DNA from: JAXGTO01 sp040774885
Lineage (GTDB): Bacteria; Actinomycetota; Coriobacteriia; Coriobacteriales; Eggerthellaceae
NCBI GenBank assembly: GCA_040774885.1
Contig: JAXGTO010000005.1
Coordinates: 1 to 64,000, forward strand
Length of the DNA stretch: 64,000 bases
Reading direction: 5' to 3'
In this document: piece after piece, positions 9,047 to 17,191 of the stretch
How positions within the stretch are numbered: the first letter of the stretch is position 1
How the letters are laid out: every line of letters begins with the position of its first letter
Program-made: the position numbers and the translations under genes
Notes under the pieces: model-generated
Told to the model about the DNA's origin: nothing
The model's database searches: none
The model's input: the letters and a program-made list of their open reading frames with translations, nothing else

Positions 9047-10246
9047 ATGCTCTGGAACGCACATGAGACTGCCGACAGGATCGTTGTCATAAGCGACCTG
9101 CATCTTGGCGTCGACGACCGCTTTTCGCAAGATGTCGAAAACCGCGCGCTGCTGGTTGCGTTCGTCCAAGACTTGATAGATGCGGGCGACGTTCGGGAAC
9201 TGGTGGTGGCAGGCGATATGCTGGACGAATGGATCGTGCCTTTGAACTACCCCGCCCAACGCTCATCCGACGAGTTCTACGCACGCTGCATCGCCAACAA
9301 CCAGGTGGTATTCGACGCCTTAGCCGCCGCCGCGGGGGCCGGAATCAAGGTGGTGTACGTGCCGGGCAACCACGATATGCTGCTGGGCTCCCACGTGCTC
9401 GAGCAAGCAGCGCCGAACATCGTCCAAGCACGTGACGCGCGCGGCGTCGGAACCTATGTGACGGGCGACCGCGATGAGATAGCCATCGAGCACGGGCACC
9501 GCTACGACGTGTATTCCGCACCCGACCCCGTCTCGAACGCCCAGCTGGCGGGCAACGGCGACACGCTCCTTCCCCCAGGGTATTTCTACGCGCGTCTGGG
9601 CACCCAATGGGTGGCGGAAGGCAAGCCGAAGAACACGGTTGATTATCCGAAAGACGTGGCCGCGCCCGACCCGTCCGACACAGACCAGATGGGCGCCTAC
9701 CTGCACTACCAGATGATGACCGGCATCCTGCTTTCCCAATACACGCCCGACATCGGCTTCGATCAAGACGTGTTCGAGATGCATATCGGCGGGCTTGAGG
9801 GCGCGTTTTCCGAATACGACCTGTGCCCGCGGACCATGGACGACGGCACCATCAGCGCGCCGACGCTGTACCGCAACTTCCAACGTTCGTGGGAAGAACG
9901 CCAACGCGTGAACCAAGTGGGCCGCACAACGCCATTCATCGAGGCGGCGAAGGGAACCTCCCATGCGCCCTACTTCCGTGAACAGGCGAAACGCCAATAT
10001 ATTGATGGTGTGGACAGCGGCATCGAGGTGGTTGCGTTCGGGCACACGCACATTCCCGATTTCCACGATTTCGGCGACGGCCGTTTCTACGTGAACAGCG
10101 GCACGTGGATCGACCACAACCTCGATGCCGCTTCCACCCGAACATTTGCCGTAATCACCACGGGGCCTACCGATTCGGCCGCGCTGTACCGCTACGACGC
10201 AAAGGGAACGGCCAGCGAGATAACCGCCGAAAACGCAGACGCATAA
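9047..10246 (+). CDS. Calcineurin-like metallophosphoesterase
   Basis: Predicted cytoplasmic binuclear-metal phosphoesterase of 399 residues. All family blocks are visible: SDLHLG (D-x-H), AGDMLDEW (GD), PGNHD (GNHD) and GHTH near residue 330. The frame is open from 8924, but AAAGGA just before ATG 9047, together with the conserved domain beginning a few residues later, favours 9047. The middle of the protein is larger than in minimal phosphoesterases. Its gene is followed after 54 nt by a hydrolase gene, so the two may be co-transcribed. The substrate cannot be assigned from sequence. Confidence 0.85.
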   Translation: MLWNAHETADRIVVISDLHLGVDDRFSQDVENRALLVAFVQDLIDAGDVRELVVAGDMLDEWIVPLNYPAQRSSDEFYARCIANNQVVFDALAAAAGAGIKVVYVPGNHDMLLGSHVLEQAAPNIVQARDARGVGTYVTGDRDEIAIEHGHRYDVYSAPDPVSNAQLAGNGDTLLPPGYFYARLGTQWVAEGKPKNTVDYPKDVAAPDPSDTDQMGAYLHYQMMTGILLSQYTPDIGFDQDVFEMHIGGLEGAFSEYDLCPRTMDDGTISAPTLYRNFQRSWEERQRVNQVGRTTPFIEAAKGTSHAPYFREQAKRQYIDGVDSGIEVVAFGHTHIPDFHDFGDGRFYVNSGTWIDHNLDAASTRTFAVITTGPTDSAALYRYDAKGTASEITAENADA

Positions 10247-10300
10247 AGGCAGACGCCCCAACTAGGCCCGAAGCATGATATCGACAGGAGGCACGGACTC

Positions 10301-11191
10301 ATGGGCATGATCTACGAAACGCTCTGTACCCCCGTGGCCTACGTGCGCAAGACCATGCACGACCTGCGTGCCCCAAAACGCTCTATGACCCGCATCCCCT
10401 TCGGGCCCGACGGCAATCAGGCCGTCTGCTTCTTCGAGCCGCCAGCGCCTACCAAGCGCACCGTGGTCATGTACTTTCATGGCGGCGCCTACCAGGTGGG
10501 CACCCCCGAAAGCATGGGAATGGTGGCCGACGCCTTCAACGCACAAGGCTATCGCTTCGTGTCGGTGGGCTTTCGCCTGCTCGATGCGGCGCCCTTCCCC
10601 GCCCAGGCGCACGACGCCTTCATCGGAGTGCGCACGGCCATTGAACATTTGGAAGAAAGCGGCATCGATTGCGGCTCCATCGTGCTCGGAGGCAATTCCG
10701 CGGGCGGACACGCAGCGGCGCTGGTTGCCTTCGGCCACGACCTGCAAAGCGAATACGGCATCGACGGGACGCGGATTCGCGGCCTCATATCGCTTGCGGG
10801 CATCGGCGATGTCGATGACATGTTCGCCCGCGCGCCGTTTTCCGCCCACGTGGATCTTCCCGGGTTCGATGCTTCCGACGACGCAGCCATGCATCGCGCT
10901 CTGGCGCCTTGGTCGCCCATCGAGCTGGTAAATGGGCAATGCCGCGTGCCCACGCTTGTGCTGCACGGTGCCCACGACAAGATGTCGCCCTACGCAAGCC
11001 AGGTGCGCTTCGTCGATCGCATCAACGCCGCATGCGGCCCGGGCACGGCGCAGCTCCACACGTTCGATTCGTGGGGCTACCAGCACATACTGCTTACCGT
11101 GAGCGGCTTTGCCGGAAATCCGAAGACGAGCGAGACCGTCGCAACGGTGTTCAATTGGATGGACGGGCTCGATCTGCCGCCCCGCCCATAG
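10301..11191 (+). CDS. Alpha/beta hydrolase of the hormone-sensitive-lipase type
   Basis: Carboxylic-ester hydrolase of 296 residues. It has an HGGAY oxyanion motif near residue 60, the nucleophile elbow GNSAGG near 130, a likely catalytic Asp in HGAHDKMSPY, and His in WGYQHIL, the arrangement of the HSL (family IV) esterases. AGGAGG at 10286-10291 is well spaced from ATG 10301. No signal peptide is seen, so it is probably cytoplasmic. The natural ester is unknown. Confidence 0.82.
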   Translation: MGMIYETLCTPVAYVRKTMHDLRAPKRSMTRIPFGPDGNQAVCFFEPPAPTKRTVVMYFHGGAYQVGTPESMGMVADAFNAQGYRFVSVGFRLLDAAPFPAQAHDAFIGVRTAIEHLEESGIDCGSIVLGGNSAGGHAAALVAFGHDLQSEYGIDGTRIRGLISLAGIGDVDDMFARAPFSAHVDLPGFDASDDAAMHRALAPWSPIELVNGQCRVPTLVLHGAHDKMSPYASQVRFVDRINAACGPGTAQLHTFDSWGYQHILLTVSGFAGNPKTSETVATVFNWMDGLDLPPRP

Positions 11192-11208
11192 TCAACCCGT
11201 CCATCGCC

Positions 11209-11232
11209 AAATCCCACATCCCTTTGGCACGC
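11209..11232 (+). repeat. Short intergenic repeat, copy 4
   Basis: AATCCCACATCCCTTTGGCACGC, found 17 nt after a stop codon, resembles the element at 3274-3295. Confidence 0.3.
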
Positions 11233-11324
11233 GGGGGATCCGGCACGCAACTTCTACCCCAACCATTGAGCGATGCGCTGTTTGGCATCAGGTATTGGAA
11301 TGGTCGCTTGGTGCGAGAGCATCC

Positions 11325-11330
11325 TATAAT
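11325..11330 (+). promoter_or_regulatory. -10 element TATAAT upstream of the CoADR-rhodanese gene
   Basis: Perfect TATAAT 34 nt before the start codon. No convincing -35 hexamer was found at normal spacing. Confidence 0.4.
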
Positions 11331-11363
11331 CAGAGACATGATTTCTTGAAAGGAGCGCGAACT

Positions 11364-13064
11364 ATGAGCGAAGGCAAGAAGATCGTCATCATCGGCGGCG
11401 TCGCAGGCGGCGCCAGCACGGCGGCGCGACTGCGACGGCTCGACGAAAGCGCGCATATCGTCATGCTCGAACGCAGCGGTTACGTGTCCTACGCCAACTG
11501 CGGCCTGCCGTATTTCATCGGCGGGATCATCAAGGAACGCAAACGACTCACCCTCCAGACGCCGGAGAGCTTCCACACCCGTTTCAACGTGGATGCCCGC
11601 GTCAACACTGAAGCCACTTCCATCGATCGCACCGCGAAGACCATCCATGCGCGCAATCTGGAAACGGGCGAAGAATACGACGAGCCCTACGACGTCTTGG
11701 TGCTGTCGCCGGGCGCGCGCCCGTTGACTCCCCCGCTGCCCGGCATCGACGGGCCCAACATCTTCACGCTGCGCAACGTGGAAGACACCTACGCCATCGC
11801 CGACTTCATCGACCAGAAGCAGCCGAAATCCGCCGCCGTGGTGGGCGCCGGCTTCATCGGGCTTGAAATGGCCGAAAATCTGGCCGACCGCGGCATCGCC
11901 GTCACCGTCATCGACAAGCTCGACCACGTCATGCCCACGCTCGATGCCGACATGGCGGCCTTGGTGCACAACCAGCTCTACGATGCCGGCATCAAACTGC
12001 GTCTGCGCGCCGGCGTGGCCGGTTTCGCCCCGCAAGGCGATGCCGTGGAAGTGAGCCTGGACGACGACTGCGGCCCCATCGTCGCCGACATGGCCATCTT
12101 GGCCATCGGTGTGCGGCCCGAAAGCAGCTTGGCCGAAGCCGCCGGCCTGCCGCTGGGCGTGCGCGGCACCATCAAGGTTGACGACCACCTGCGCACCGAG
12201 GATTCCAGCATCTACGCCGTGGGCGATGCCATCGAAGTGACCAACCCCATCACGGGAGAAGCGACGGCCATCCCCCTGGCCGGTCCTGCCAACAAGCAGG
12301 GGCGCATCGTGGCCGACAACATCTGCGGCGCGGACCGCGCCTACAAGGGGACCATCGGCACCTCCATCATGAAGTGCTTCGATTCCACCATCGCATCGTG
12401 CGGTCTTACCTCGCATGCCGCGCAAACCGCGGGAATCGATTTCGATTACGTGGTCACCGTGCCCAATTCGCACGCGACGTATTATCCTGGCGCCAAGAGC
12501 ACCATCTTCAAGGTTCTCTACGAGCGCGGCACCAACCGCATCATCGGCGCGCAGATCTTCGGAAGCGAAGGCGTCGACAAGCACATCGACGTGCTGGCCT
12601 GCGCCATCGGCCAAGGAGCCACCGCCGACGACCTCATGGAGCTGGAACTTTCCTACGCACCGCCCTACTCTTCGGCCAAAGACCCGGTGAATATGGTGGG
12701 CTTCGTCATCGAGAACATCACCACGGGCCTGACGGAAACGGCCCACTGGGACGTGCTGAAGGATTTCCCCGAAGATGCCGTGCTGCTCGATGTGCGCACG
12801 CCACGCGAATTCGCCCAAGACCACGAAGAGGGCGCAGTGCATATCCCGCTCGACGAACTGCGCGACCGTTTGGACGAACTGGACCCCAAGCGCTTCTTGT
12901 ACGTGTATTGCGAAGTGGGAATCCGCAGCTACAACGCCTGTCGCATCTTGGCGCAGCACGGCTTCGATTGCGCCTTTTTGGAAGGCGGGCATGCGTACTT
13001 CAGCGGCGTGGATTACGCATCCTGGCGCAAGGAAGCCACCACCCCCTGCGGCATGCCCCAGTAA
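11364..13064 (+). CDS. CoA-disulfide reductase fused to rhodanese (CoADR-RHD type)
   Basis: FAD- and NAD(P)H-dependent disulfide reductase of 566 residues. The FAD-binding GxGxxG-type motif is IIGGVAGGAS. The single redox cysteine typical of CoADR and NADH oxidase enzymes is Cys46 in YANCGLPYF. A second dinucleotide fold (VVGAGFIGLEMAENL) and the FAD motif YAVGDAIE follow. From about residue 470 a rhodanese domain carries DVRTPREF and catalytic Cys516 in YCEVGIRS. AAGGAG precedes ATG 11364; the reading frame is open further upstream but resembles nothing there. Known CoADR-RHD proteins reduce CoA-disulfides, CoA-persulfides or polysulfide, so a role in low-molecular-weight thiol or sulfane-sulfur metabolism is likely. 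Confidence 0.88.
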   Translation: MSEGKKIVIIGGVAGGASTAARLRRLDESAHIVMLERSGYVSYANCGLPYFIGGIIKERKRLTLQTPESFHTRFNVDARVNTEATSIDRTAKTIHARNLETGEEYDEPYDVLVLSPGARPLTPPLPGIDGPNIFTLRNVEDTYAIADFIDQKQPKSAAVVGAGFIGLEMAENLADRGIAVTVIDKLDHVMPTLDADMAALVHNQLYDAGIKLRLRAGVAGFAPQGDAVEVSLDDDCGPIVADMAILAIGVRPESSLAEAAGLPLGVRGTIKVDDHLRTEDSSIYAVGDAIEVTNPITGEATAIPLAGPANKQGRIVADNICGADRAYKGTIGTSIMKCFDSTIASCGLTSHAAQTAGIDFDYVVTVPNSHATYYPGAKSTIFKVLYERGTNRIIGAQIFGSEGVDKHIDVLACAIGQGATADDLMELELSYAPPYSSAKDPVNMVGFVIENITTGLTETAHWDVLKDFPEDAVLLDVRTPREFAQDHEEGAVHIPLDELRDRLDELDPKRFLYVYCEVGIRSYNACRILAQHGFDCAFLEGGHAYFSGVDYASWRKEATTPCGMPQ

Positions 13065-13094
13065 CCCCGGCCTTTCCGTTCGCACCCCGCAAGC

Positions 13095-13132
13095 AAACGA
13101 CCGCTCGGCCCCCATCGGCTGAGCGGTCGTTT
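13095..13132 (+). terminator. Intrinsic terminator after CoADR-rhodanese
   Basis: Perfect 12-bp stem, AAACGACCGCTC and GAGCGGTCGTTT, around a 14-nt loop. The A/T ends give short U-tracts on both strands, so it may also serve the convergent MerR gene. Confidence 0.8.
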
Positions 13133-13270
13133 ACGTATCGGGATGCAAGCCGAGCGAACACCGCACATCGCATCGCCGTTTTGTTCGAGCCATCTTGCGC
13201 GAACGACAGCCGAGCGGACGGGTTGAAAGCGGCGTCAGCGGAGTCGGACCTCCTCAAAGACAAACAACCA

Positions 13271-14104
13271 TCACGTTGCCTCGACCTTCGCCGATACGGT
13301 GCAGCGATAGGATCGCCCGCCTTCGCCTTCCAGAAGCCAAAATGAGCTGATTTCATAAAAAGGGCCCGTCCATCCAATGCCGTTTTGCAGCAGGAATTCA
13401 GCAAGCTCGCGATGGGCCCGGCCCACTTCGGCTTCGATGCCATCGAATGTCAGAAAGGCATAACGGCCGGCGGGGATATGCTCGAAACCCTCGCCGCCGC
13501 AGGCAGCAGGCATCACCAGGAACATCGAGTCATAGGCCGGAACGTCTTCTTGACGACGTCGGTCATCCGCCGTCATGCCGTATGGGGCCAAGATCACTTC
13601 GGGCACCTGCGGGAATTCGCCTATCAGACGGTCCAGTTCGTCTTCCATCGTCGCTATAACCTGCGCGTCATCGTCCATTGCCTCCCCTTCGCACAGCGTG
13701 ACTACGGAACGCTCGGGCATGATCGAGAATTCAACCGTTCCGGAATCGGCCTGCGCGGCCGATTCCGCCTGCTGCAACAGATCCGCCATGACCCGTTCCT
13801 TGCGCTTCAGATCTTCGACACGCCCATGCAGGCGTTCTGCGTTTTCACGCAAAGACGGAATCAGATCCGCCGGCCCTTCGGCAGACAGCGCACGAGCCAC
13901 ATCGTGAAGGGCCATCCCCGAATCGACCAATACGTCGATGGCCACGAAACGATAGTAGTCATCGTAGGAATACAGGCGATAACCGGCAGCACTTACTTTG
14001 GCCGGATGGAGCAAGCCGATGCGATCGTAATGGATGAGCGTGTCTTTGGTGGTCTTGCACATGCGGGCGAATTCGCCGCTTTTGAGGAAACCTTTTGAAG
14101 GCAT
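13271..14104 (-). CDS. MerR-family regulator with C-terminal GyrI-like effector domain
   Basis: Transcription regulator of 277 residues. The N-terminal winged helix (KSGEFARMCKTTKDTLIHYD, then IGLLHPAKV and GYRLYSYDDYYR) is a MerR DNA-binding domain. A coiled-coil dimer helix spans about residues 85-120. The remainder (about 125-275), ending in a Phe/Trp/Tyr-rich strand set, resembles GyrI/BmrR effector-binding domains that bind cationic drugs. AAGGAGGG lies seven bases before the ATG. It is divergent from a MATE exporter with an operator-like dyad in a 19-bp-spacer promoter between them, so it most likely activates the pump in response to a drug-like ligand. Confidence 0.85.
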   Translation of the reverse strand: MPSKGFLKSGEFARMCKTTKDTLIHYDRIGLLHPAKVSAAGYRLYSYDDYYRFVAIDVLVDSGMALHDVARALSAEGPADLIPSLRENAERLHGRVEDLKRKERVMADLLQQAESAAQADSGTVEFSIMPERSVVTLCEGEAMDDDAQVIATMEDELDRLIGEFPQVPEVILAPYGMTADDRRRQEDVPAYDSMFLVMPAACGGEGFEHIPAGRYAFLTFDGIEAEVGRAHRELAEFLLQNGIGWTGPFYEISSFWLLEGEGGRSYRCTVSAKVEAT

Positions 14105-14116
14105 CGGAATCCCTCC

Positions 14117-14147
14117 TTGACTCTGGTGTTACCCCATACTTTAGCAT
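14117..14147 (+). promoter_or_regulatory. MerR-type promoter/operator for the MATE pump
   Basis: TTGACT (14117-14122), a 19-nt spacer and TAGCAT (14142-14147). The spacer holds an imperfect dyad, TGGTGTTACCCCA, where 10 of 13 positions are symmetric. Over-long spacers with a central dyad are the hallmark of MerR-activated promoters. Confidence 0.65.
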
Positions 14148-14172
14148 GGGCACCTCGTCCCAAGGAGACCGC

Positions 14173-15534
14173 ATGGAAAAGCTCGCCCAAACGCATACCG
14201 CAACTTCCCTCTTGAAATTCGCATTGCCCAGCGTCTTGATGATGCTGTTCCTGTCCGCCTACACCATGGTGGACGGATTGTTCGTGTCGCAGTTCGTCGG
14301 CACAACGGCGCTTTCGGCGCTGAACATGACCATGCCGCTTATGGGGCTGTTCATGGCGCTGGCCATCATGCCGGCCGCCGGCGGGAGCGCCATCATCGCG
14401 TCGGCTTTGGGCGCGGGCGACCGGAACCGGGCATGCCGGACGTTGTCGCTCATCGTACTGACGGAAGCCATCGTGGGGGTCTCGTTTTCCGTTGCCGGCA
14501 ACGTCTTCCTGGTGCCGATCGTCACTGCTCTGGGAGCCAACGCCGATCAGATGCCCTACTGCATCGAATACCTGCGCATCTACCTTGCAGCAGTGCCGTT
14601 CCTCATGCTGCAAAGCTGCTTCCAGACGTTTCTCACCACGGCAGGGCGCCCCGGATTGGGACTCGCGGCGGTAACCTGCGCAGGGTTGGCCAACGTGGCG
14701 CTCGATTACGTGTTCATGGGCTTGCTCGGATCGGGCATCGGCGGGGCAGCCTGGGCAACCGGCATCGGCTACGCCATACCCAGCCTATGCGGCCTGATAT
14801 TCTTTGCCAAACGCAGCCGTCCGCTGCACTTCGCGCGCCCGCGCTTCGAGTTGCGGACGTTGGCGCATGCCTGCGGAAACGGAGCGAGCGAGATGGTGGC
14901 CAACCTGGCAGAAAGCGTGACCACCTTCCTGTTCAACATGCAGGCGCTGGCGCTGTTCGGCACCGACGGCGTGGCCGCCATAACGGTGCTGCTTTATTTC
15001 GAGTTCCTGTTCACCAGCGTGTTCTACGGATACAGCGCCGGGATAGCCCCCGTCATCAGCTACAACAACGGCGCGCGCAACATCGCGCAACTCAAGCATG
15101 TCGTGGAATCGGGCCTCAAAACCATCGCTGCCCTCTGCGCAGCTTCCTTCACGCTCGTCCATTTGCTGGGCCCGACCCTCATAAGCCTGTTCGTCGGCAA
15201 TTCCCCTGCCGTCTGCGACATCGCCAATCGAGGGCTGCCAATCTATTCGTGCGCATTCCTGCTGATGGGCTTCACCTTCTTCGTTTCGGATACCTTCACC
15301 GCGCTCGGCGACGGCAAGACATCGGCGCTCATCGCGTTCTCGCGTTCGTTCCTGTTCCTGGGTGCCACGCTTCTGGTGTTGCCGCGCCTTTTCGGCGAGA
15401 TGGGCCTGTGGTGCGCACTGCCCGTAGCCGAACTGGCCGGCGCTTTGGTGGCTGGCGCCTGCTTCCTGCGCAATCGCAGGCGCATCGGGTTCGTCGGCAA
15501 GGCGCCCGTTGCGACGCGTAAAGAAGCAGCCTGA
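14173..15534 (+). CDS. MATE-family multidrug efflux transporter
   Basis: Integral membrane protein of 453 residues with about twelve hydrophobic segments. The first (PSVLMMLFLSAYTMVDGLFV) has the MATE signature, and LTTAGRPGLGLAAVTCAGLANVALDYVF matches the conserved motif at the end of the N-terminal half. AAGGAG at 14162-14167 fits ATG 14173 better than the upstream in-frame ATG at 14095. MATE pumps export cationic drugs in exchange for Na+ or H+. Divergent pairing with a BmrR-like MerR regulator supports inducible drug export. Confidence 0.88.
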   Translation: MEKLAQTHTATSLLKFALPSVLMMLFLSAYTMVDGLFVSQFVGTTALSALNMTMPLMGLFMALAIMPAAGGSAIIASALGAGDRNRACRTLSLIVLTEAIVGVSFSVAGNVFLVPIVTALGANADQMPYCIEYLRIYLAAVPFLMLQSCFQTFLTTAGRPGLGLAAVTCAGLANVALDYVFMGLLGSGIGGAAWATGIGYAIPSLCGLIFFAKRSRPLHFARPRFELRTLAHACGNGASEMVANLAESVTTFLFNMQALALFGTDGVAAITVLLYFEFLFTSVFYGYSAGIAPVISYNNGARNIAQLKHVVESGLKTIAALCAASFTLVHLLGPTLISLFVGNSPAVCDIANRGLPIYSCAFLLMGFTFFVSDTFTALGDGKTSALIAFSRSFLFLGATLLVLPRLFGEMGLWCALPVAELAGALVAGACFLRNRRRIGFVGKAPVATRKEAA

Positions 15535-15569
15535 AGGCGGACGATACCGTCCACTCGTTTGCAAATCCG

Positions 15570-16277
15570 CTATGCGAGCACTTCACCGCCCAGCGACAGC
15601 GTGGTCACTGCGCAGTCAAGCGATTTTCCCGACTGCTGGAGGGCGGTGCGCACGGCGTGTTCCAAACCGGCGCAGCAGGGCACTTCCATGCGCACGATGG
15701 TCACGCTGGTTATGTCGTTTTCGGCGATGATGGCCGACAGCTTCTCGGTGTAATCGATGCCATCGAGCTTGGGGCAGCCGATAAGGCAGATGCGTCCGGC
15801 AATGTAGTCGCGGTGAAAGGCGCCGTACGCATAGGCGCAGCAATCTGCGGAAATCAGCAGGTCGGCCCTGGAGAAATAAGGGGCCTGGATCGGGGCCAGC
15901 TTGATTTGGACCGGCCAATTCTCCAGCCTGCTCGGCGCCGTCGGCGCACCTGCGGATGCGGTCGAGGCGCCAGCTGACCCATGGTCGATAACCCGCATGC
16001 GCGCACCCGGGCATCCACCCGGCGTGCCTGCCGCAGCCGATTCGCGCTTGCGGCGAGCCACCGCATCGGCGTCATAGGCCGCCGCTTCCCGTTCCACGAA
16101 ATGGATGGCGTCAACCGGACAGGCGGGCAGGCAGTCGCCCAAACCGTCGCAATAATCATCGCGCACCAGCCGCGCCCTGCCGTCGATGATGGCGATTGCC
16201 CCCTCGTGGCAGGCTTGTGCGCACAGACCGCACCCGTTGCATGTTTCCTCATCGATTTCAATGACGGTTCTCAGCAT
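15570..16277 (-). CDS. 4Fe-4S ferredoxin-domain protein, divergent from a Crp/Fnr regulator
   Basis: Protein of 235 residues starting at ATG 16277, with AAGGAG eight bases upstream; the longer open frame is not supported. Residues 1-55 hold two cluster motifs, CNGCGLCAQACHEG and CDGLGDCLPACPVDA, the second irregular in spacing. The C-terminal half carries further cysteines: DCCAYAYGAFHRDY, IGCPKLDG and VPCCAGLEHA. In other anaerobes this architecture is often found beside hybrid cluster protein genes and their Crp/Fnr regulators, but no Hcp gene is present here. Probably an electron-transfer or metal-binding protein in nitrosative or redox stress; the exact partner is unknown. Confidence 0.75.
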   Translation of the reverse strand: MLRTVIEIDEETCNGCGLCAQACHEGAIAIIDGRARLVRDDYCDGLGDCLPACPVDAIHFVEREAAAYDADAVARRKRESAAAGTPGGCPGARMRVIDHGSAGASTASAGAPTAPSRLENWPVQIKLAPIQAPYFSRADLLISADCCAYAYGAFHRDYIAGRICLIGCPKLDGIDYTEKLSAIIAENDITSVTIVRMEVPCCAGLEHAVRTALQQSGKSLDCAVTTLSLGGEVLA

Positions 16278-16349
16278 TTCCGCCGCTCCTTTTTTCGTGT
16301 TCGTGTTCCGAAGATTGTCCCGAAGATAGGCGGCGGCTGTTACGCTGTA

Positions 16350-16365
16350 TGTTGTTATGACAACA
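16350..16365. promoter_or_regulatory. Crp/Fnr-type inverted repeat between divergent ferredoxin and regulator genes
   Basis: TGTTGT-TATG-ACAACA, perfect 6-bp arms around four bases. It overlaps the regulator's start codon (16357) and fits an autoregulatory site. No Shine-Dalgarno sequence precedes this ATG. Confidence 0.55.
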
Positions 16366-17049
16366 AACGCAAAACACCTCGACTTCGATGCCCTCAGCCG
16401 TACGCGCCTGTTCGCCGGCGCCGAACCGCAAGAAATCGAAGCCATGCTCGATTGTCTGAGTGCGCGCACGAAGCGTTTCAAGCAGGGCGAATACCTGTAT
16501 CTTATGGGGCAGAGCATCGATTCGCTGGGGTTGGTCTTGCAAGGCGCCGTGCGCATCGAGAACGCCGACGCATGGGGCAACATCACCGTAATGGAGCATG
16601 TGGGCTCAGGTGGCGTGTTCGCAGCCACGTATGCCGCCCTGCCCCAGACGCCGCTCATGGTAAACGTCGTTGCGGCCAAGGACTGCACCGTGCTGTTCTG
16701 CAACGTTGAGCGGATCCTGAGCACCTGCACGGACGCTTGCAGCCACCACCGCATCGTGAGCGAGAATCTGCTTGAGATATTCGCCCGCAAAAACCTCGAC
16801 CTTTCGTGGCGCATCTTCCATTCCGCCCCGAAAACCATCCGCGGCAGACTGCTGTCTTTCCTCTCGTTCGAATCGAGCAAAGCCGGAAGCCGCGAATTCG
16901 ATATCGATTTCAATCGCCAGCAACTGGCCGATTATCTGGGCGTGGATCGCAGCGCACTTTCAAACGAACTTTCCAAGATGCAGGCAGAAGGTCTGCTTCG
17001 CACGCACCGCAGCCACTTCGTTTTGGAAGAATCCCAAAACGACGGCTGA
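16357..17049 (+). CDS. Crp/Fnr-family transcriptional regulator
   Basis: Regulator of 230 residues with an N-terminal cyclic-nucleotide-binding-like beta-barrel (RLFAGAEPQEIEAML, then FKQGEYLYLMGQ) and a C-terminal winged helix-turn-helix (FNRQQLADYLGVDRSALSNEL). Cysteines occur at about 32, 111, 115, 126 and 130, but not in the N-terminal Fnr cluster pattern. Relatives next to ferredoxin or Hcp genes (HcpR-like) respond to nitric oxide. It is divergent from the ferredoxin gene and upstream of the formate-dehydrogenase-type gene. The start lacks a ribosome-binding site and lies 10 nt after a weak TACGCT -10, so translation may be leaderless. Confidence 0.8.
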   Translation: MTTNAKHLDFDALSRTRLFAGAEPQEIEAMLDCLSARTKRFKQGEYLYLMGQSIDSLGLVLQGAVRIENADAWGNITVMEHVGSGGVFAATYAALPQTPLMVNVVAAKDCTVLFCNVERILSTCTDACSHHRIVSENLLEIFARKNLDLSWRIFHSAPKTIRGRLLSFLSFESSKAGSREFDIDFNRQQLADYLGVDRSALSNELSKMQAEGLLRTHRSHFVLEESQNDG

Positions 17050-17101
17050 CGCTGCGCGGCTTGGCAACTTGAAGATGCCATGGCCGCTCGCCGAATACTA
17101 T

Positions 17102-17116
17102 TGATACAGATTATCA
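17102..17116 (+). promoter_or_regulatory. Inverted repeat upstream of the rubredoxin-FDH gene
   Basis: TGATA-CAGAT-TATCA, perfect 5-bp arms. It could be an operator, possibly for the adjacent Crp/Fnr regulator, although it differs from the palindrome at 16350. Confidence 0.35.
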
Positions 17117-17152
17117 TTAGCGCTATCCTTCTTGCCAGACAGACGAGAAATA

Positions 17153-17176
17153 GCCCATTGCGCTTGCGCAGTGGGC
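17153..17176 (+). promoter_or_regulatory. Hairpin just upstream of the rubredoxin-FDH ribosome-binding site
   Basis: GCCCATTGCGC pairs with GCGCAGTGGGC (one G-U) around a 2-nt loop. It ends three bases before the AAGGA at 17180-17184. Confidence 0.4.
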
Positions 17177-17191
17177 GGCAAGGACGTGCTT

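Noticed and set aside
11151..13115. Antisense open frame of 654 codons opposite the CoADR gene
   Set aside because: Shadow of a well-supported gene. The product is His/Val/Gly-rich without domain signatures.
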